DNA of 64,000 nucleotides from Litorivivens sp041624475 (GTDB taxonomy: Bacteria > Pseudomonadota > Gammaproteobacteria > Pseudomonadales > Spongiibacteraceae), in the NCBI RefSeq assembly GCF_041624475.1, contig NZ_JBFJUX010000001.1, forward strand, positions 186,001 to 250,000, given 5' to 3'. Made by a program: the position numbers and the translations under genes. Positions 52,975 to 62,157 of this stretch are shown in pieces (positions within the stretch are counted from its first letter, which is position 1; the number at the start of each line of letters is the position of its first letter). The notes under the pieces were generated by a model. It had not been told where the DNA came from, did not search any database, and was given only the letters and a program-made list of their open reading frames with translations.

Positions 52975-53934
52975 TTGCTGTTACAGGTTATCGGACTGAT
53001 CGTCGGTCTTGTTGCGCTGGTCTGGAGTGCCGACAAATTTGTGCTCGGCGCTTCTGCCACGGCGCGCATTCTGGGGGTCTCTACTCTCGTAATCGGCATT
53101 CTGGTGGTGGGCATCGGTACCTCGGCCCCGGAAATGCTGGTCTCCGCAATTGCCGCCTATCAGGGCCAGGCCGGCCTTTCGGTCGGTAACGCGCTGGGTT
53201 CCAATATCACCAATATCGGCTTGGTGTTGGGTATCACGGCGCTGGTGGCCCCCTTGCATGTGCGCTCCAAAATCCTGTTCCGGGAAATCCCTCTGCTGAT
53301 TCTGGTGATGCTGGCGGGCTGGCTGCTGCTGCGCGACGGTGAACTGAACGTGCTCGACGGCGCCCTGCTATTGTGTGGTTTTGCGCTGGTGATTCTGCGG
53401 CAGTTGTGGGAAGCCAAACACGGCATTGACGACCCGCTGGTAGGCGAGTTCGACGAAGTCCTTGAAAAGGAAATGGGCCTCGGCATGGCCCTGTTCTGGT
53501 TGGCGCTTGGTTTCGCGGTACTGCTGCTGTCGGCGCGGCTAATGGTCTGGGCGGCGGTGGATATTGCCCAGGCATTGGGCGTGAGCGAGCTTGTTATCGG
53601 TCTGACCATCGTGGCTATCGGTACCAGTCTGCCGGAGCTGGCGGCCTCAGTCGCTGCGGTGCGCAAGGGTGAACACGATATTGCGCTGGGCAATGTACTG
53701 GGTTCCAACCTGTTTAACCTCTTGGGGGTTATGGCGCTGCCGGGGGTGATTTCACCGGGGAAAGTTGATCCCGCCGTTTTGAGTCGGGATTATCCGATTA
53801 TGATCGGGTTATCGGTGATGTTGTTTTTGGTGGCTTACAGCTTTAAGGGCAGTCGGCGGATTGAGCGTTGGGAAGGGGGTTTATTGGCCGGTTTGTATTT
53901 CGCCTATCTTGGGTTGTTGGCGTATACGGCTTGA
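52975..53934 (+). CDS. Calcium/sodium antiporter (CaCA family, YrbG-like)
   Basis: A 319-residue inner-membrane cation exchanger with about ten helices in two inverted halves, each bearing an alpha-repeat: GTSAPEMLVSAIAAYQG with GSNITNIGLVLG in the first half, and GTSLPELAASVAAVRKG with GSNLFNLLGVMA in the second. The acidic and asparagine residues are the ion ligands of the family. The start is TTG at 52975 with AAAGGAAG seven bases upstream, 12 bases after aroE, so it is probably the last gene of that operon. Confidence 0.92.
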   Translation: MLLQVIGLIVGLVALVWSADKFVLGASATARILGVSTLVIGILVVGIGTSAPEMLVSAIAAYQGQAGLSVGNALGSNITNIGLVLGITALVAPLHVRSKILFREIPLLILVMLAGWLLLRDGELNVLDGALLLCGFALVILRQLWEAKHGIDDPLVGEFDEVLEKEMGLGMALFWLALGFAVLLLSARLMVWAAVDIAQALGVSELVIGLTIVAIGTSLPELAASVAAVRKGEHDIALGNVLGSNLFNLLGVMALPGVISPGKVDPAVLSRDYPIMIGLSVMLFLVAYSFKGSRRIERWEGGLLAGLYFAYLGLLAYTA

Positions 53935-53979
53935 TGCTTTGAGGCATAGCGGTTTAGCTCTGATCGTTATTGTCGGATT

Positions 53980-54230
53980 GTTCGGGCATTGGTTTCGCCC
54001 TGCTGGGCGAGTTACTTCTTTTTCCTCGTCGAAAAAGAAGTAACCAAGAAAAAGGACGCCCCGTTCCGCAGTCGGTTTCCGCTGCGCTCCAACCGATCCC
54101 CTGTGCGCTTCGCAGCCGGCGGCGCGAGCGGAAACTCGCCCTATCGGGCTCAAACACCCGCTCGCTTGTGTCCGCCGGCTGCTGCAGTGCTCGGCTGCTC
54201 CAAGGGGAAATAACAGCCGCGCTCCGTAGC
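53980..54230. repeat. Structured intergenic repeat-like element
   Basis: The region begins with a 14-bp perfect hairpin: GTTACTTCTTTTTC (54011-54024) and GAAAAAGAAGTAAC (54031-54044) around CTCGTC. It continues with a GC-rich stretch carrying many small inverted repeats (about 54060-54225). Similar intergenic sequences with a GTTACTT...AAGTAAC hairpin followed by CAAGAAAAAG and a GC-rich tail occur in many proteobacterial genomes, as far as I remember, and give spurious ORFs in all frames. Only one copy is visible here. Confidence 0.6.
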
Positions 54231-54243
54231 CCATTTTCGAGAA

Positions 54244-54801
54244 TTACTTTGAAAGTTCGGTTATATGCCGATCTTTCAGCTTCGCGTAATTATTCGCGCT
54301 ATAAGTAAAATACTCCCGCTCTTTCTCGCTTAAATCCCGTACCGGTTTTGCCGGGCTCCCTACGTACAACTTTCCGGATTCCAGTCGCTTGCCCGGCGGC
54401 ACCAGACTGTTGGCGCCGAGAACCACCTCGTCCTCAATCACAGCTCCGTCCATGACTATACAGCCCATACCAATCAGCACCCGACTGCCAATGTCACAGC
54501 CGTGCAGGGTGACGCTGTGGGCCACGGTGACATCGTCGCCGATGGTGAGTGGATAGCCATCCGGATTAAACGGTCCGGCATGGGTGATATGCAAAATCGA
54601 GTTGTCCTGAATGCTGGTACGCGCGCCGATGCGGATGCGGTGCATATCGCCACGAATGGTGGTGTTGGGCCATACCGAGCTGTCTTCGCCCAGCGTCACA
54701 TCACCAATGACCACCGCGCTGGGATCGATAAACACGCCTTTGGCGAGTTTCGGTGTGTGACCTTCGAAGCTTCGAATGTAGTCATCTGCCTGATAGCTCA
54801 T
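54244..54801 (-). CDS. Gamma-class carbonic anhydrase-like hexapeptide protein
   Basis: A 185-residue left-handed beta-helix protein (YrdA/PaaY-like branch). Hexapeptide repeats run from about 18 to 140; likely zinc ligands are in the segments ILHITHAG and VTVAHSVTLHGC. The ATG at 54801 follows GGAAG and gives the common beginning. Members hydrate CO2 or are inactive; activity here is not proven. It is divergent from prlC, matching the Pseudomonas order. Confidence 0.85.
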   Translation of the reverse strand: MSYQADDYIRSFEGHTPKLAKGVFIDPSAVVIGDVTLGEDSSVWPNTTIRGDMHRIRIGARTSIQDNSILHITHAGPFNPDGYPLTIGDDVTVAHSVTLHGCDIGSRVLIGMGCIVMDGAVIEDEVVLGANSLVPPGKRLESGKLYVGSPAKPVRDLSEKEREYFTYSANNYAKLKDRHITELSK

Positions 54802-54899
54802 GGGGCTTCCTGTATTGCATGGGAATGCTGCCATCTTAAAGGAATTAACGTCGTCTCGCGTTACAATGGTTCTTTTACCCCAACCACGACGAGGGCTTT

Positions 54900-56909
54900 A
54901 TGTCGCTGTGTGAACTGCCGGATTTTTCCACCCTGGAGCTGGACAAAGTGCCGGCCCAGCTCGACAACCTGCTCGACGAGGCGCGGGCCGACATCGCGGC
55001 GCTGGAGACAGGTCAGCCGGTGCAACTGCTGGTGGGTTTGGAGGCCATTGACGACCGGATTGAAAAATTCTGGTCGGTGATCAGTCACCTCAACGGCGTG
55101 ATGAACAGCCCGGAGCTGCGGGAGATTTACGCCCAGTGTCAGCCCAAACTGACCGCCTACAGCAATGAGGTGGGACAGAACCGGGCGCTCTATGAGCAGG
55201 CTCAGGGACTGGCGGACAGCGATGTTGCCCTGTCGCCGGAACAGCGCAAGGCCTTGACCAACCTGCTGCGCGATTTCCGTCTGGCCGGGGTGGCGCTTGA
55301 GGGTGAGGCGAAAGAACGCTTCAAGGCCATCAAGTTGCGCCTGAGCGAACTCTCTACCGAATTTCAAAACCAGTTGCTGGACGCGACTCAGGGCTGGTTC
55401 AAACACGTAACCGACAAAAGCGAGCTGGCCGGTGTGCCGGACTCTGCCCTTGAGGGCTACGGGGATGCGGCTAAGGCAAGGGATCTGGACGGCTACTGCA
55501 TTTCGCTCGACGTGCCGGCCTATCTGCCGATAATGCAGTACGCCGAAAACCGCGAGCTGCGCCGGGAAATGTACGAGGCCTATACCACCCGCGCCTCGGA
55601 TCAGGGTCCCAAAGCCGGGGAATGGGACAATGGCCCGGTGATGGTGGAGATCCTGCAACTGCGCGCCGAGCTGGCCGACATTCTGGGCTACGCCAATTAC
55701 GCGGAGGTTTCGCTGGCGCCGAAAATGGCGGAGAGCCCGGATCAGGTTATCGCGTTTCTGCGCGAGCTGGCGGAGAAAAGTTTGCCCCGTGCCCGCGCCG
55801 AATTCGATGAGCTGAAAAACTTCGCGGCAAGCAAGGGCTGCGACAATCTGCAGGCCTGGGATGTGCCCTTCTATAGCGAGCAATTGCGCACCGAGCGCTA
55901 TGCCATTTCCCAGGAAGAGCTGAAGCCCTACTTTCCGGTGGATACGGTGCAGGACGGTCTGTTCAAGGTGGTCGGTCAATTGTTTGGCATTAGCTTTGAG
56001 CGCGACTCGACAGCAGCGTTATGGCATGAAGATGCCCGCTGCTATCGACTGCAGCGCGACGGCGAGCATATTGCGACTGTGTACACGGATCTGTTTGCCC
56101 GGGCCAACAAGCGCGGTGGTGCCTGGATGGCCGATTTTTGCGGGCGCCGCGAAGTCGAGGGTGAGGTGCGTTTGCCGGTGGCTTTTGTGACCTGCAATTT
56201 TCCGCCGCCCACCAGCAGCCGCCCTTCCCTGCTCACGCACAACGATGTGACCACCCTCTTCCACGAGTTCGGCCATGCTCTGCATCACATGCTGACCGAG
56301 GTCAACGTGCTGGCCGTATCGGGAATCAATGGCGTGGCCTGGGATGCGGTGGAGCTACCCAGTCAGCTCTTGGAAAACTGGTGCTGGCAACCCGAGGTGG
56401 TGCCAATGATTTCGAGTCACTACGAATCCGGTGAGGCTTTGCCCGAGGCCATGCTGCAGAAATTGCTGGCGGCAAAAAATTTCCAGTCGGGCATGCAAAT
56501 GGTGCGTCAGATTGAATTTTCGCTGTTCGACATGCTGCTCCACGTCGAGGCTCCGCCGAAAGAGGTTGCTGATATTCAGTCGAAAATCGATGCGGTGCGC
56601 GCCGAGGTGGCGGTCTATCCGGTGCCCGCTATAAATCGCTTCCAGCACGGCTTTGCCCATATTTTTGGCGGCGGCTATGCGGCGGGCTATTACAGCTACA
56701 AGTGGGCCGAGCTTCTATCGGCGGATGTTTTTTCCCGCTTTGCCGAAGAAGGCGTCATGAGTCGTGAGCTGGGACAGGAGTTTGTCGACAAACTGTTGTC
56801 GCGTGGCGGCGCCGAAGATCCGATGACCCTGTTCCGGGATTTTCGCGGGCGCGAGCCCCAGCTGGAACCGCTGTTGCGCGATGCCGGAATACTGGAGGAT
56901 GCCGCATGA
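54900..56909 (+). CDS. prlC: Oligopeptidase A (M3 zinc metallopeptidase)
   Basis: A cytoplasmic peptidase that degrades short peptides, including cleaved signal peptides. The 669-residue product has the M3 active site FHEFGHALHHML (HEFGH at 455-459), the third ligand in the following helix (GVAWDAVELPSQLLENW) and the conserved FGGGYAAGYYSYKWAELLSAD. Length matches E. coli PrlC. Its stop overlaps the next gene's ATG (ATGA). Confidence 0.96.
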   Translation: MSLCELPDFSTLELDKVPAQLDNLLDEARADIAALETGQPVQLLVGLEAIDDRIEKFWSVISHLNGVMNSPELREIYAQCQPKLTAYSNEVGQNRALYEQAQGLADSDVALSPEQRKALTNLLRDFRLAGVALEGEAKERFKAIKLRLSELSTEFQNQLLDATQGWFKHVTDKSELAGVPDSALEGYGDAAKARDLDGYCISLDVPAYLPIMQYAENRELRREMYEAYTTRASDQGPKAGEWDNGPVMVEILQLRAELADILGYANYAEVSLAPKMAESPDQVIAFLRELAEKSLPRARAEFDELKNFAASKGCDNLQAWDVPFYSEQLRTERYAISQEELKPYFPVDTVQDGLFKVVGQLFGISFERDSTAALWHEDARCYRLQRDGEHIATVYTDLFARANKRGGAWMADFCGRREVEGEVRLPVAFVTCNFPPPTSSRPSLLTHNDVTTLFHEFGHALHHMLTEVNVLAVSGINGVAWDAVELPSQLLENWCWQPEVVPMISSHYESGEALPEAMLQKLLAAKNFQSGMQMVRQIEFSLFDMLLHVEAPPKEVADIQSKIDAVRAEVAVYPVPAINRFQHGFAHIFGGGYAAGYYSYKWAELLSADVFSRFAEEGVMSRELGQEFVDKLLSRGGAEDPMTLFRDFRGREPQLEPLLRDAGILEDAA

Positions 56910-57190
56910 GTAGCCAGTATGGGCCGCGCCGTTTTATCGCCGGCGCGGTTTGCCCGAAATGTGCAGAAATGGACAAGACCGTGATGTACCGGGTGAACGA
57001 TAACGAACAGGTGCGCGAATGTGTGCGCTGCGGATTCAAGGAAACTATTCGCGATGAAATGACGGCGGAGGAAGTTCAGACCCGGGTCAATCAGCCGCGA
57101 GTGGGAGAAAAGCCGCTGCCGCACGAGGATGAGGTGCAAGTGGTGAATCTGCTCGACCCCAAAGACGGTCGTTCGAGGCGGGACCACTGA
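56906..57190 (+). CDS. YheV-family putative zinc-ribbon protein
   Basis: A 94-residue protein with two cysteine pairs, CPKC near residue 16 and CVRCGF near residue 39, which form a probable zinc ribbon, followed by a polar tail. This DUF2387/YheV family is of unknown function. It is translationally coupled to prlC by an ATGA overlap, an association also seen in Pseudomonas. Confidence 0.88.
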   Translation: MSSQYGPRRFIAGAVCPKCAEMDKTVMYRVNDNEQVRECVRCGFKETIRDEMTAEEVQTRVNQPRVGEKPLPHEDEVQVVNLLDPKDGRSRRDH

Positions 57191-57218
57191 GCGATTGCAA
57201 GTGCGATGGACGGATGTA

Positions 57219-57623
57219 CTACAGCGCCAGAAAACCCGTTATCAGCAAGCCAATTGTGGCGATTAAACCCACCCCAAAACTGATGCTGCGCGCCAGTCTC
57301 AGATCTGCGTAGTAGCACAGCATATGGCCGGCGCGGGCGGCGACAAAGACCACCATCAAAGGGTTCACCCAGTCCGGGTCGGCGTTGACCAGAAAGCAGA
57401 AGGCGACAATCAGCAACAGCGTGGGCAGGTTTTCATTGCTGTTGCCATGGGCGCGCGCCGCACGAAACAGGAAGTCCTCCGGGCCGCTGTTTATCGGCTG
57501 GCCCGGCGGGTGCCGCCGCCGTATACCGGTGAAATCCAGTACCAGCACTTGCATCAACATCAACAGTGCCAGTACCCCCAAAGAGCCGACTGCCAGAGCG
57601 TAATTGAACATCAGGTTTTCCAT
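57219..57623 (-). CDS. MAPEG-family membrane protein
   Basis: A 134-residue protein with four membrane helices. The motifs RAARAHGNSNENLPTLLL and FVAARAGHMLCYYADLRLARSISFGVGL are typical of the MAPEG family (membrane-associated proteins in eicosanoid and glutathione metabolism). Bacterial members have glutathione-linked activities or unknown roles. I start at ATG 57623 with GGGAGAC upstream. It is convergent with the zinc-ribbon gene and divergent from the HAD gene. Confidence 0.88.
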   Translation of the reverse strand: MENLMFNYALAVGSLGVLALLMLMQVLVLDFTGIRRRHPPGQPINSGPEDFLFRAARAHGNSNENLPTLLLIVAFCFLVNADPDWVNPLMVVFVAARAGHMLCYYADLRLARSISFGVGLIATIGLLITGFLAL

Positions 57624-57774
57624 TGAGGTCTCCCTTGGGCCAGTGCGTATTTTAGTGTGTGCAGCATTCTGACATCGTCGGCGCGGGCTTTTCGAGGAGC
57701 GATGCTGCATTCATGGCCCGAGTCGCTATACTGAGAGTGGGCATGAATTTATGGCACAGTTGAGTGAGGTTGTC

Positions 57775-58533
57775 ATGGTGCGCGGCGTATTGCTTGATAT
57801 CAGTGGTGTGCTCTATCAGGACGACGAGCCATTGCCCGGCGCGGTGGCGGCTGTGCAGAAACTACAGCAGGCGGGTATCGATTTTCGGCTGTTGACCAAC
57901 ACCTCGCGACGCACCGCCGAAGCAATCTACTATGACCTCAAGCGTATGGGCTTTGCCATCAGCGAGCGGCAGCTCTACACCGCGCCGCGCGCCATGCTCG
58001 ACTACCTGCAAAAGCACAACCTGCGCCCCTACTGTCTGATGCACCCCAACCTGGATCCGGAGTTTGCCCGTCTCAACCACACCAATCCCAACGCGGTGGT
58101 GGTATGCGATGCCGGGGAACGCTTTGATTATAAGGGGCTCAACAAGGCGTTTCAGGTGCTGATGAATGACGATGCCAAGCTGCTGGCGATTGGCGAGAAC
58201 CGCTATTTTCGCAGCCGAAATCGTCTGCAGCTGGACGCCGGGCCCTTTGTCAAAGCGCTGGAATATGCCAGTGGCAAGCAGGCGGTGGTGCTCGGTAAGC
58301 CGGCCCCGGCCTTTTTCGACAGTGCGCTGGCTTCACTCGGTCTGCCGGCGGACGAGGTGTTGATGATTGGCGACGATGTAGAGGCCGATGTTAACGGCGC
58401 CCTGCAGGCGGGTCTGCGGGCCTGTCTGGTCAAGACCGGCAAATACCTCGAGGGTGACGAATCCCGGGCCCCGGATGGCCTGCTCGCCGATGACCTGCTG
58501 CAGGCTGTGGAAGAATTTACCGTGACCGCCTGA
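57775..58533 (+). CDS. HAD-superfamily (class IIA) phosphatase, LHPP/HDHD2-like
   Basis: A 252-residue HAD hydrolase: motif I LLDISGVLY, motif II LLTNTSRR, motif III lysine in VLGKPAPAFF and motif IV MIGDDVEADV. The DISGVLY form and overall layout are those of the LHPP/HDHD2 branch (phospholysine/phosphohistidine/pyrophosphate phosphatases); the true substrate is not known. Two starts are possible; ATG 57775 has GAGG five bases away and puts motif I at the usual distance, while ATG 57751 would add eight residues. Confidence 0.86.
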   Translation: MVRGVLLDISGVLYQDDEPLPGAVAAVQKLQQAGIDFRLLTNTSRRTAEAIYYDLKRMGFAISERQLYTAPRAMLDYLQKHNLRPYCLMHPNLDPEFARLNHTNPNAVVVCDAGERFDYKGLNKAFQVLMNDDAKLLAIGENRYFRSRNRLQLDAGPFVKALEYASGKQAVVLGKPAPAFFDSALASLGLPADEVLMIGDDVEADVNGALQAGLRACLVKTGKYLEGDESRAPDGLLADDLLQAVEEFTVTA

Positions 58534-58623
58534 CACCAGGGCCCTAACGACGACCTATTCGGTCATTGACCTGAACGGTGCCTGTCGCCCTATGATGGCC
58601 TCTGTTTTTACGAGGAACATCGA

Positions 58624-59121
58624 ATGCACGAAGTCGGCTTTGGCAAACTGGGGCTGCGCGACGCCGCGCTGGCGGCGCTGGCGATACTGGGCTGGTGGCT
58701 GTTTTCCCACTATTCGGCAGGCGTCGGGCCGCTGGCCGACTTCAGCGGCGTGGTGCTGGGAGCCGGGCTGGTATTCTGCGCCCACACCGCCCATGAGTGG
58801 GGGCATATCCTGGGTGCCTGGCTCGGGCGCAGCGCCATGCGTTCGGGCAGCAGCCTCAGCTCCTTTTCCAATTTTATCTACGACTCAAAAAAGAATAATC
58901 GCGGCCAGTTCCTGCTGATGTCGATCATGGGCTTTATTCCAACCGGCATCGCGGTATGGCTCTACTACACCCAGTTGCCAGTCGGCGAACTTGCCACCGA
59001 TGTGGCGCGCGGCGGGGTGCTGATTCTGGTAGCGCTGGGGGTATTTCTGGAGTTGCCGCTGGTGATCTGGGCGTTGGTGCGCAAGGACTTGCCGCCGGTG
59101 GATCGCGGCGCTCCGGCCTGA
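58624..59121 (+). CDS. Small membrane protein with an HEWGH metallopeptidase-like motif
   Basis: A 165-residue protein with four hydrophobic segments (about 12-30, 40-65, 97-115, 128-151). The second carries CAHTAHEWGHILGAW (HEWGH at 57-61), which fits HEXXH and looks like the zinc site of M50 site-2 proteases, but the C-terminal aspartate motif of that family is not evident and the protein is short. A cytoplasmic-looking loop (AMRSGSSLSSFSNFIYDSKKNNRGQ) follows. I do not recognise a named family. Start ATG 58624 is preceded by GAGGAA. Confidence 0.72.
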   Translation: MHEVGFGKLGLRDAALAALAILGWWLFSHYSAGVGPLADFSGVVLGAGLVFCAHTAHEWGHILGAWLGRSAMRSGSSLSSFSNFIYDSKKNNRGQFLLMSIMGFIPTGIAVWLYYTQLPVGELATDVARGGVLILVALGVFLELPLVIWALVRKDLPPVDRGAPA

Positions 59122-59377
59122 GCGTCGTTTTCAGTGCCCCTGCTCTGGCTTCAGCAGGGCGCCGGCGCTTAAGGCCTCGTCCGTTTGAGGTAGGTATCAC
59201 ACTGCGAAACCACACTTGCAGCAAACAGACGCAAAAAATGGCTCATCTACCGTCAACAGGGCGTTTCGGGCGATCTCGCGTTGATGGCAAGACGCTGTAC
59301 AAATTTGAAATTACTGCCAAACTGGTTACAGGGTCATAGCCCAATCGATTCAGAATAAAATAATAAGTGAGGTCGAA

Positions 59378-62008
59378 ATGAACAAGCCGCTCTCCCTGGT
59401 GGTCGGCGCCGTGCTGATGACACTGGCAGGTAGTCCGCTGTTGGCGCAGCAAACTAATCCTGAAACCGAAAAGGCCCCCGCCGCTCGGAAAGCACAGGCG
59501 ACGGCGCTGGAAGAAGTGATCGTCACCGCCCGCCGGCGGGCCGAGAATATCCAGGAAACCCCGATTGCGGTGACCGCCATCAGTGGCGAATCGCTGCGTG
59601 AACAGGGCATCGTCAATACCAGCGAGCTGACCAAAAGCGTACCCAGCCTGCAGATCAATGAAGGCCAGTCGAATCAGATTTATATCCGGGGTATAGGTGA
59701 GCGCTCGGGCTTCGCCAGGGTTGATCCGACGGTGGGTGTGTATTTGGACGACCTCTTTCTGCCGCGCACCGACGGCCAACTGCTCGATACCGTGGATGTG
59801 CGCAGTATTCAGGTTCTGCGCGGTCCCCAAGGCACTCTATTTGGCAAAAACACCACCGGTGGCGCACTGGTTCTGACGCTGGAAAAGCCTAACGACACCT
59901 ACGAAGGTTATTTGGAAGGCGCGTTGGGAAATTATGCATCGCGTTCCCTGCGGGCCGCCGTCAATGTCCCGATCACGGATAATTTTTACGTACGTACCGC
60001 GATAACTTACGACAAGGATGACGGCTTCTTCGAGGACAAGTTTCAGGACAAGACCTACTCCTCTACCGACCGCAAGGCGCTGGTACTGCAAACGCGCTAT
60101 GAAAGCGACTCAAGCCTGACGGTGGATACGCTGGCCTACCTCGGCAAAATTGATGAAGCCTTTCCCGCCGTTAACTGTGATGTGGCCAGTGAAAACGGTT
60201 TGTTTGCCGAGGGCCTTTATGTGATGTGGGCGGGCGACACCGACCCCAGCAACCCCACCGCCTACAAGAAGAACTGCGAGGCTAACTCGCGCACAAAGGG
60301 CAACGTCGGCGACCTGGAAACCAATATGGGGGCCAACCCCAACCTCAAGAAAAAACTGGATACTATTTTGCTGGGCGCCACTTTCCAGTGGGACTACAAC
60401 GATGATGTCGCTATGAAAGTCGTTGTCGGCGCGCGCAAGGAAACCGAAGGGCCTATTCAATCCAGCGATAACGATGGCGGCCCGGAAAACTGGTCAGAGG
60501 CGGTGAATACCGACGATGGTGATCGCGACTCTTTCAGCCTGGAATATCAGGTAAATGGTACGGCGTTGGACAGCCGCTTGAGTTATACCGGCGGTTTGTT
60601 TTACATGCGTGAAACCAACTTTGAACCCTTTGCCTTGATCAGCAACTTTTCCGGCCTCGACGCGTTAACTCTGGGTGAGCTCGCCGCCGGCCGACTGCCG
60701 ACTCGGCCTACTCCGGGTGGCACCGTTCCTTTTGTTGGCATACTCAGTGGCCCGCTGTCCATTTCTGAGTTCGACCTAGAGAACAACACCTTCGCAGCCT
60801 TCTTTCAGGGTTCTTACGATGTCACTGATAATTTCCAGGTCACGGCAGGTATTCGCTATACGGCAGAAAAGCGTGCGTCTGAATTGGCGCTCTATCAGGC
60901 TGATGTAGGCGCGATCGAGGACCGTGTTACCGGCGGTGTGTTTTTCTCACCGGCGACCGGCAGGCCCATCACCTTTGGCCCCGAAGCGGGCGGCTTTTTC
61001 CCCTGTACGGGCCCGACCGGCTGTAACTGGGTAGACGATCCCGTGCGTGTCTTCCAGAACCAGTTCCTGGACAACAATGGCGATGGCATTCCGGATATCC
61101 CCATGAGGGCTGAGCCCACCTTTGTCGATAAAGAAGAAAAGACCTTTTCCAAAGTAACGCCCATGGTTTCCGTATCCTACAACCTGCCCGGCGACTGGCT
61201 GGAAGAAACACTGTTTGACTCGATGATGGTTTACGGCACGGTGAGCAGTGGCTTTAAATCCGGCTTTTTCGAGCCGCGTTTGCTTGATGGACTGCAGCAG
61301 GTAGATGCGGAAGAAGTGCTGAACCGGGAGGTGGGCATCAAGATTGACGCGTTTGATCGCACTCTGCGATTTAATGCGGCCCTGTATCACATGGATTTTG
61401 ACAATATGCAGTTGATACAGGTATCAACTGACTCTGGCGGCAATATAGCGGTAATCTTCCGAAACGCCGGTGAGTCCACCATCACCGGTGTGGAGATGGA
61501 GCTGACCTGGATGCCCTCCCCGATCGTGATGTTCAACGCTTCCTTCAGTAATAACGACTACGAGTTTCAGGAGTTCAAGGATAACGACCTGCTCAATGCG
61601 GTGGCGGGAAACTTTATCCCCGAGGATCGCACTGATGAAACCTTCCCGGCGGCTCCGGAAACCTCCGCGTCGGTTGGCGCACAGCTGATGATCCCGACCG
61701 ATTTTGGCCTGATCATTCCGCGTATCGATGTAAGCTACAAAAGCGAAATCTTTTTCGGCCTCGACGAAGGTTCCTACAATCTTTACGAGCGTGAAGGTAT
61801 TGGCGGCTCAGACGCCTATGCCCTGATTGATGCCCGCCTGTCCTGGCAGAACAACGACGGCGATATGACGGTGGCGGCTTTTGTGAAGAACGTGACCGAT
61901 GAACGTTACGTGATAGGTACAGCGTCCGTGGCTGATTCGGTGAGCACCTTCAATCAGACCTATGGCGATCCACGCCGCTTTGGTGTGATGATTCGACAAA
62001 CCTTCTGA
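59378..62008 (+). CDS. TonB-dependent outer-membrane receptor (large)
   Basis: An 876-residue outer-membrane transporter: signal peptide (about 1-24, ending LLAQQ), TonB box ALEEVIVTARRRAEN, plug domain (about 55-165; VLRGPQGTLFGKNTTGGALVL) and a beta-barrel with terminal phenylalanine (MIRQTF). It belongs to the same broad COG1629-like group as the receptor at 22936 but is clearly distinct and 132 residues longer. It has its own 256-base upstream gap and is flanked by unrelated genes, so its substrate cannot be inferred. A GC-rich hairpin follows. Confidence 0.92.
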   Translation: MNKPLSLVVGAVLMTLAGSPLLAQQTNPETEKAPAARKAQATALEEVIVTARRRAENIQETPIAVTAISGESLREQGIVNTSELTKSVPSLQINEGQSNQIYIRGIGERSGFARVDPTVGVYLDDLFLPRTDGQLLDTVDVRSIQVLRGPQGTLFGKNTTGGALVLTLEKPNDTYEGYLEGALGNYASRSLRAAVNVPITDNFYVRTAITYDKDDGFFEDKFQDKTYSSTDRKALVLQTRYESDSSLTVDTLAYLGKIDEAFPAVNCDVASENGLFAEGLYVMWAGDTDPSNPTAYKKNCEANSRTKGNVGDLETNMGANPNLKKKLDTILLGATFQWDYNDDVAMKVVVGARKETEGPIQSSDNDGGPENWSEAVNTDDGDRDSFSLEYQVNGTALDSRLSYTGGLFYMRETNFEPFALISNFSGLDALTLGELAAGRLPTRPTPGGTVPFVGILSGPLSISEFDLENNTFAAFFQGSYDVTDNFQVTAGIRYTAEKRASELALYQADVGAIEDRVTGGVFFSPATGRPITFGPEAGGFFPCTGPTGCNWVDDPVRVFQNQFLDNNGDGIPDIPMRAEPTFVDKEEKTFSKVTPMVSVSYNLPGDWLEETLFDSMMVYGTVSSGFKSGFFEPRLLDGLQQVDAEEVLNREVGIKIDAFDRTLRFNAALYHMDFDNMQLIQVSTDSGGNIAVIFRNAGESTITGVEMELTWMPSPIVMFNASFSNNDYEFQEFKDNDLLNAVAGNFIPEDRTDETFPAAPETSASVGAQLMIPTDFGLIIPRIDVSYKSEIFFGLDEGSYNLYEREGIGGSDAYALIDARLSWQNNDGDMTVAAFVKNVTDERYVIGTASVADSVSTFNQTYGDPRRFGVMIRQTF

Positions 62009-62025
62009 GGCCGTTGTGATTTCGG

Positions 62026-62046
62026 GCGAGGCGACACGCGCCTCGC
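62026..62046 (+). terminator. GC-rich hairpin after the TonB receptor
   Basis: GCGAGGCG (62026-62033) and CGCCTCGC (62039-62046) form a perfect 8-bp stem with a 5-base loop, 17 bases after the stop. No adjacent T-run, so termination is possible but unproven. Confidence 0.4.
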
Positions 62047-62157
62047 TGCCCATTGTTTAGGTCAGGCTATTTTTCTCGACAGTGTGCCGACGACCCTAGC
62101 ATGTTTTTCCCGCTGAAAAGCGGCGTTTTTCCTCAAGGTTTGCGGCCTCCGCAGTGG

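Noticed and set aside
54861..55979. 372-codon minus-strand frame over prlC
   Set aside because: Antisense to the conserved M3 peptidase; no recognisable protein features.
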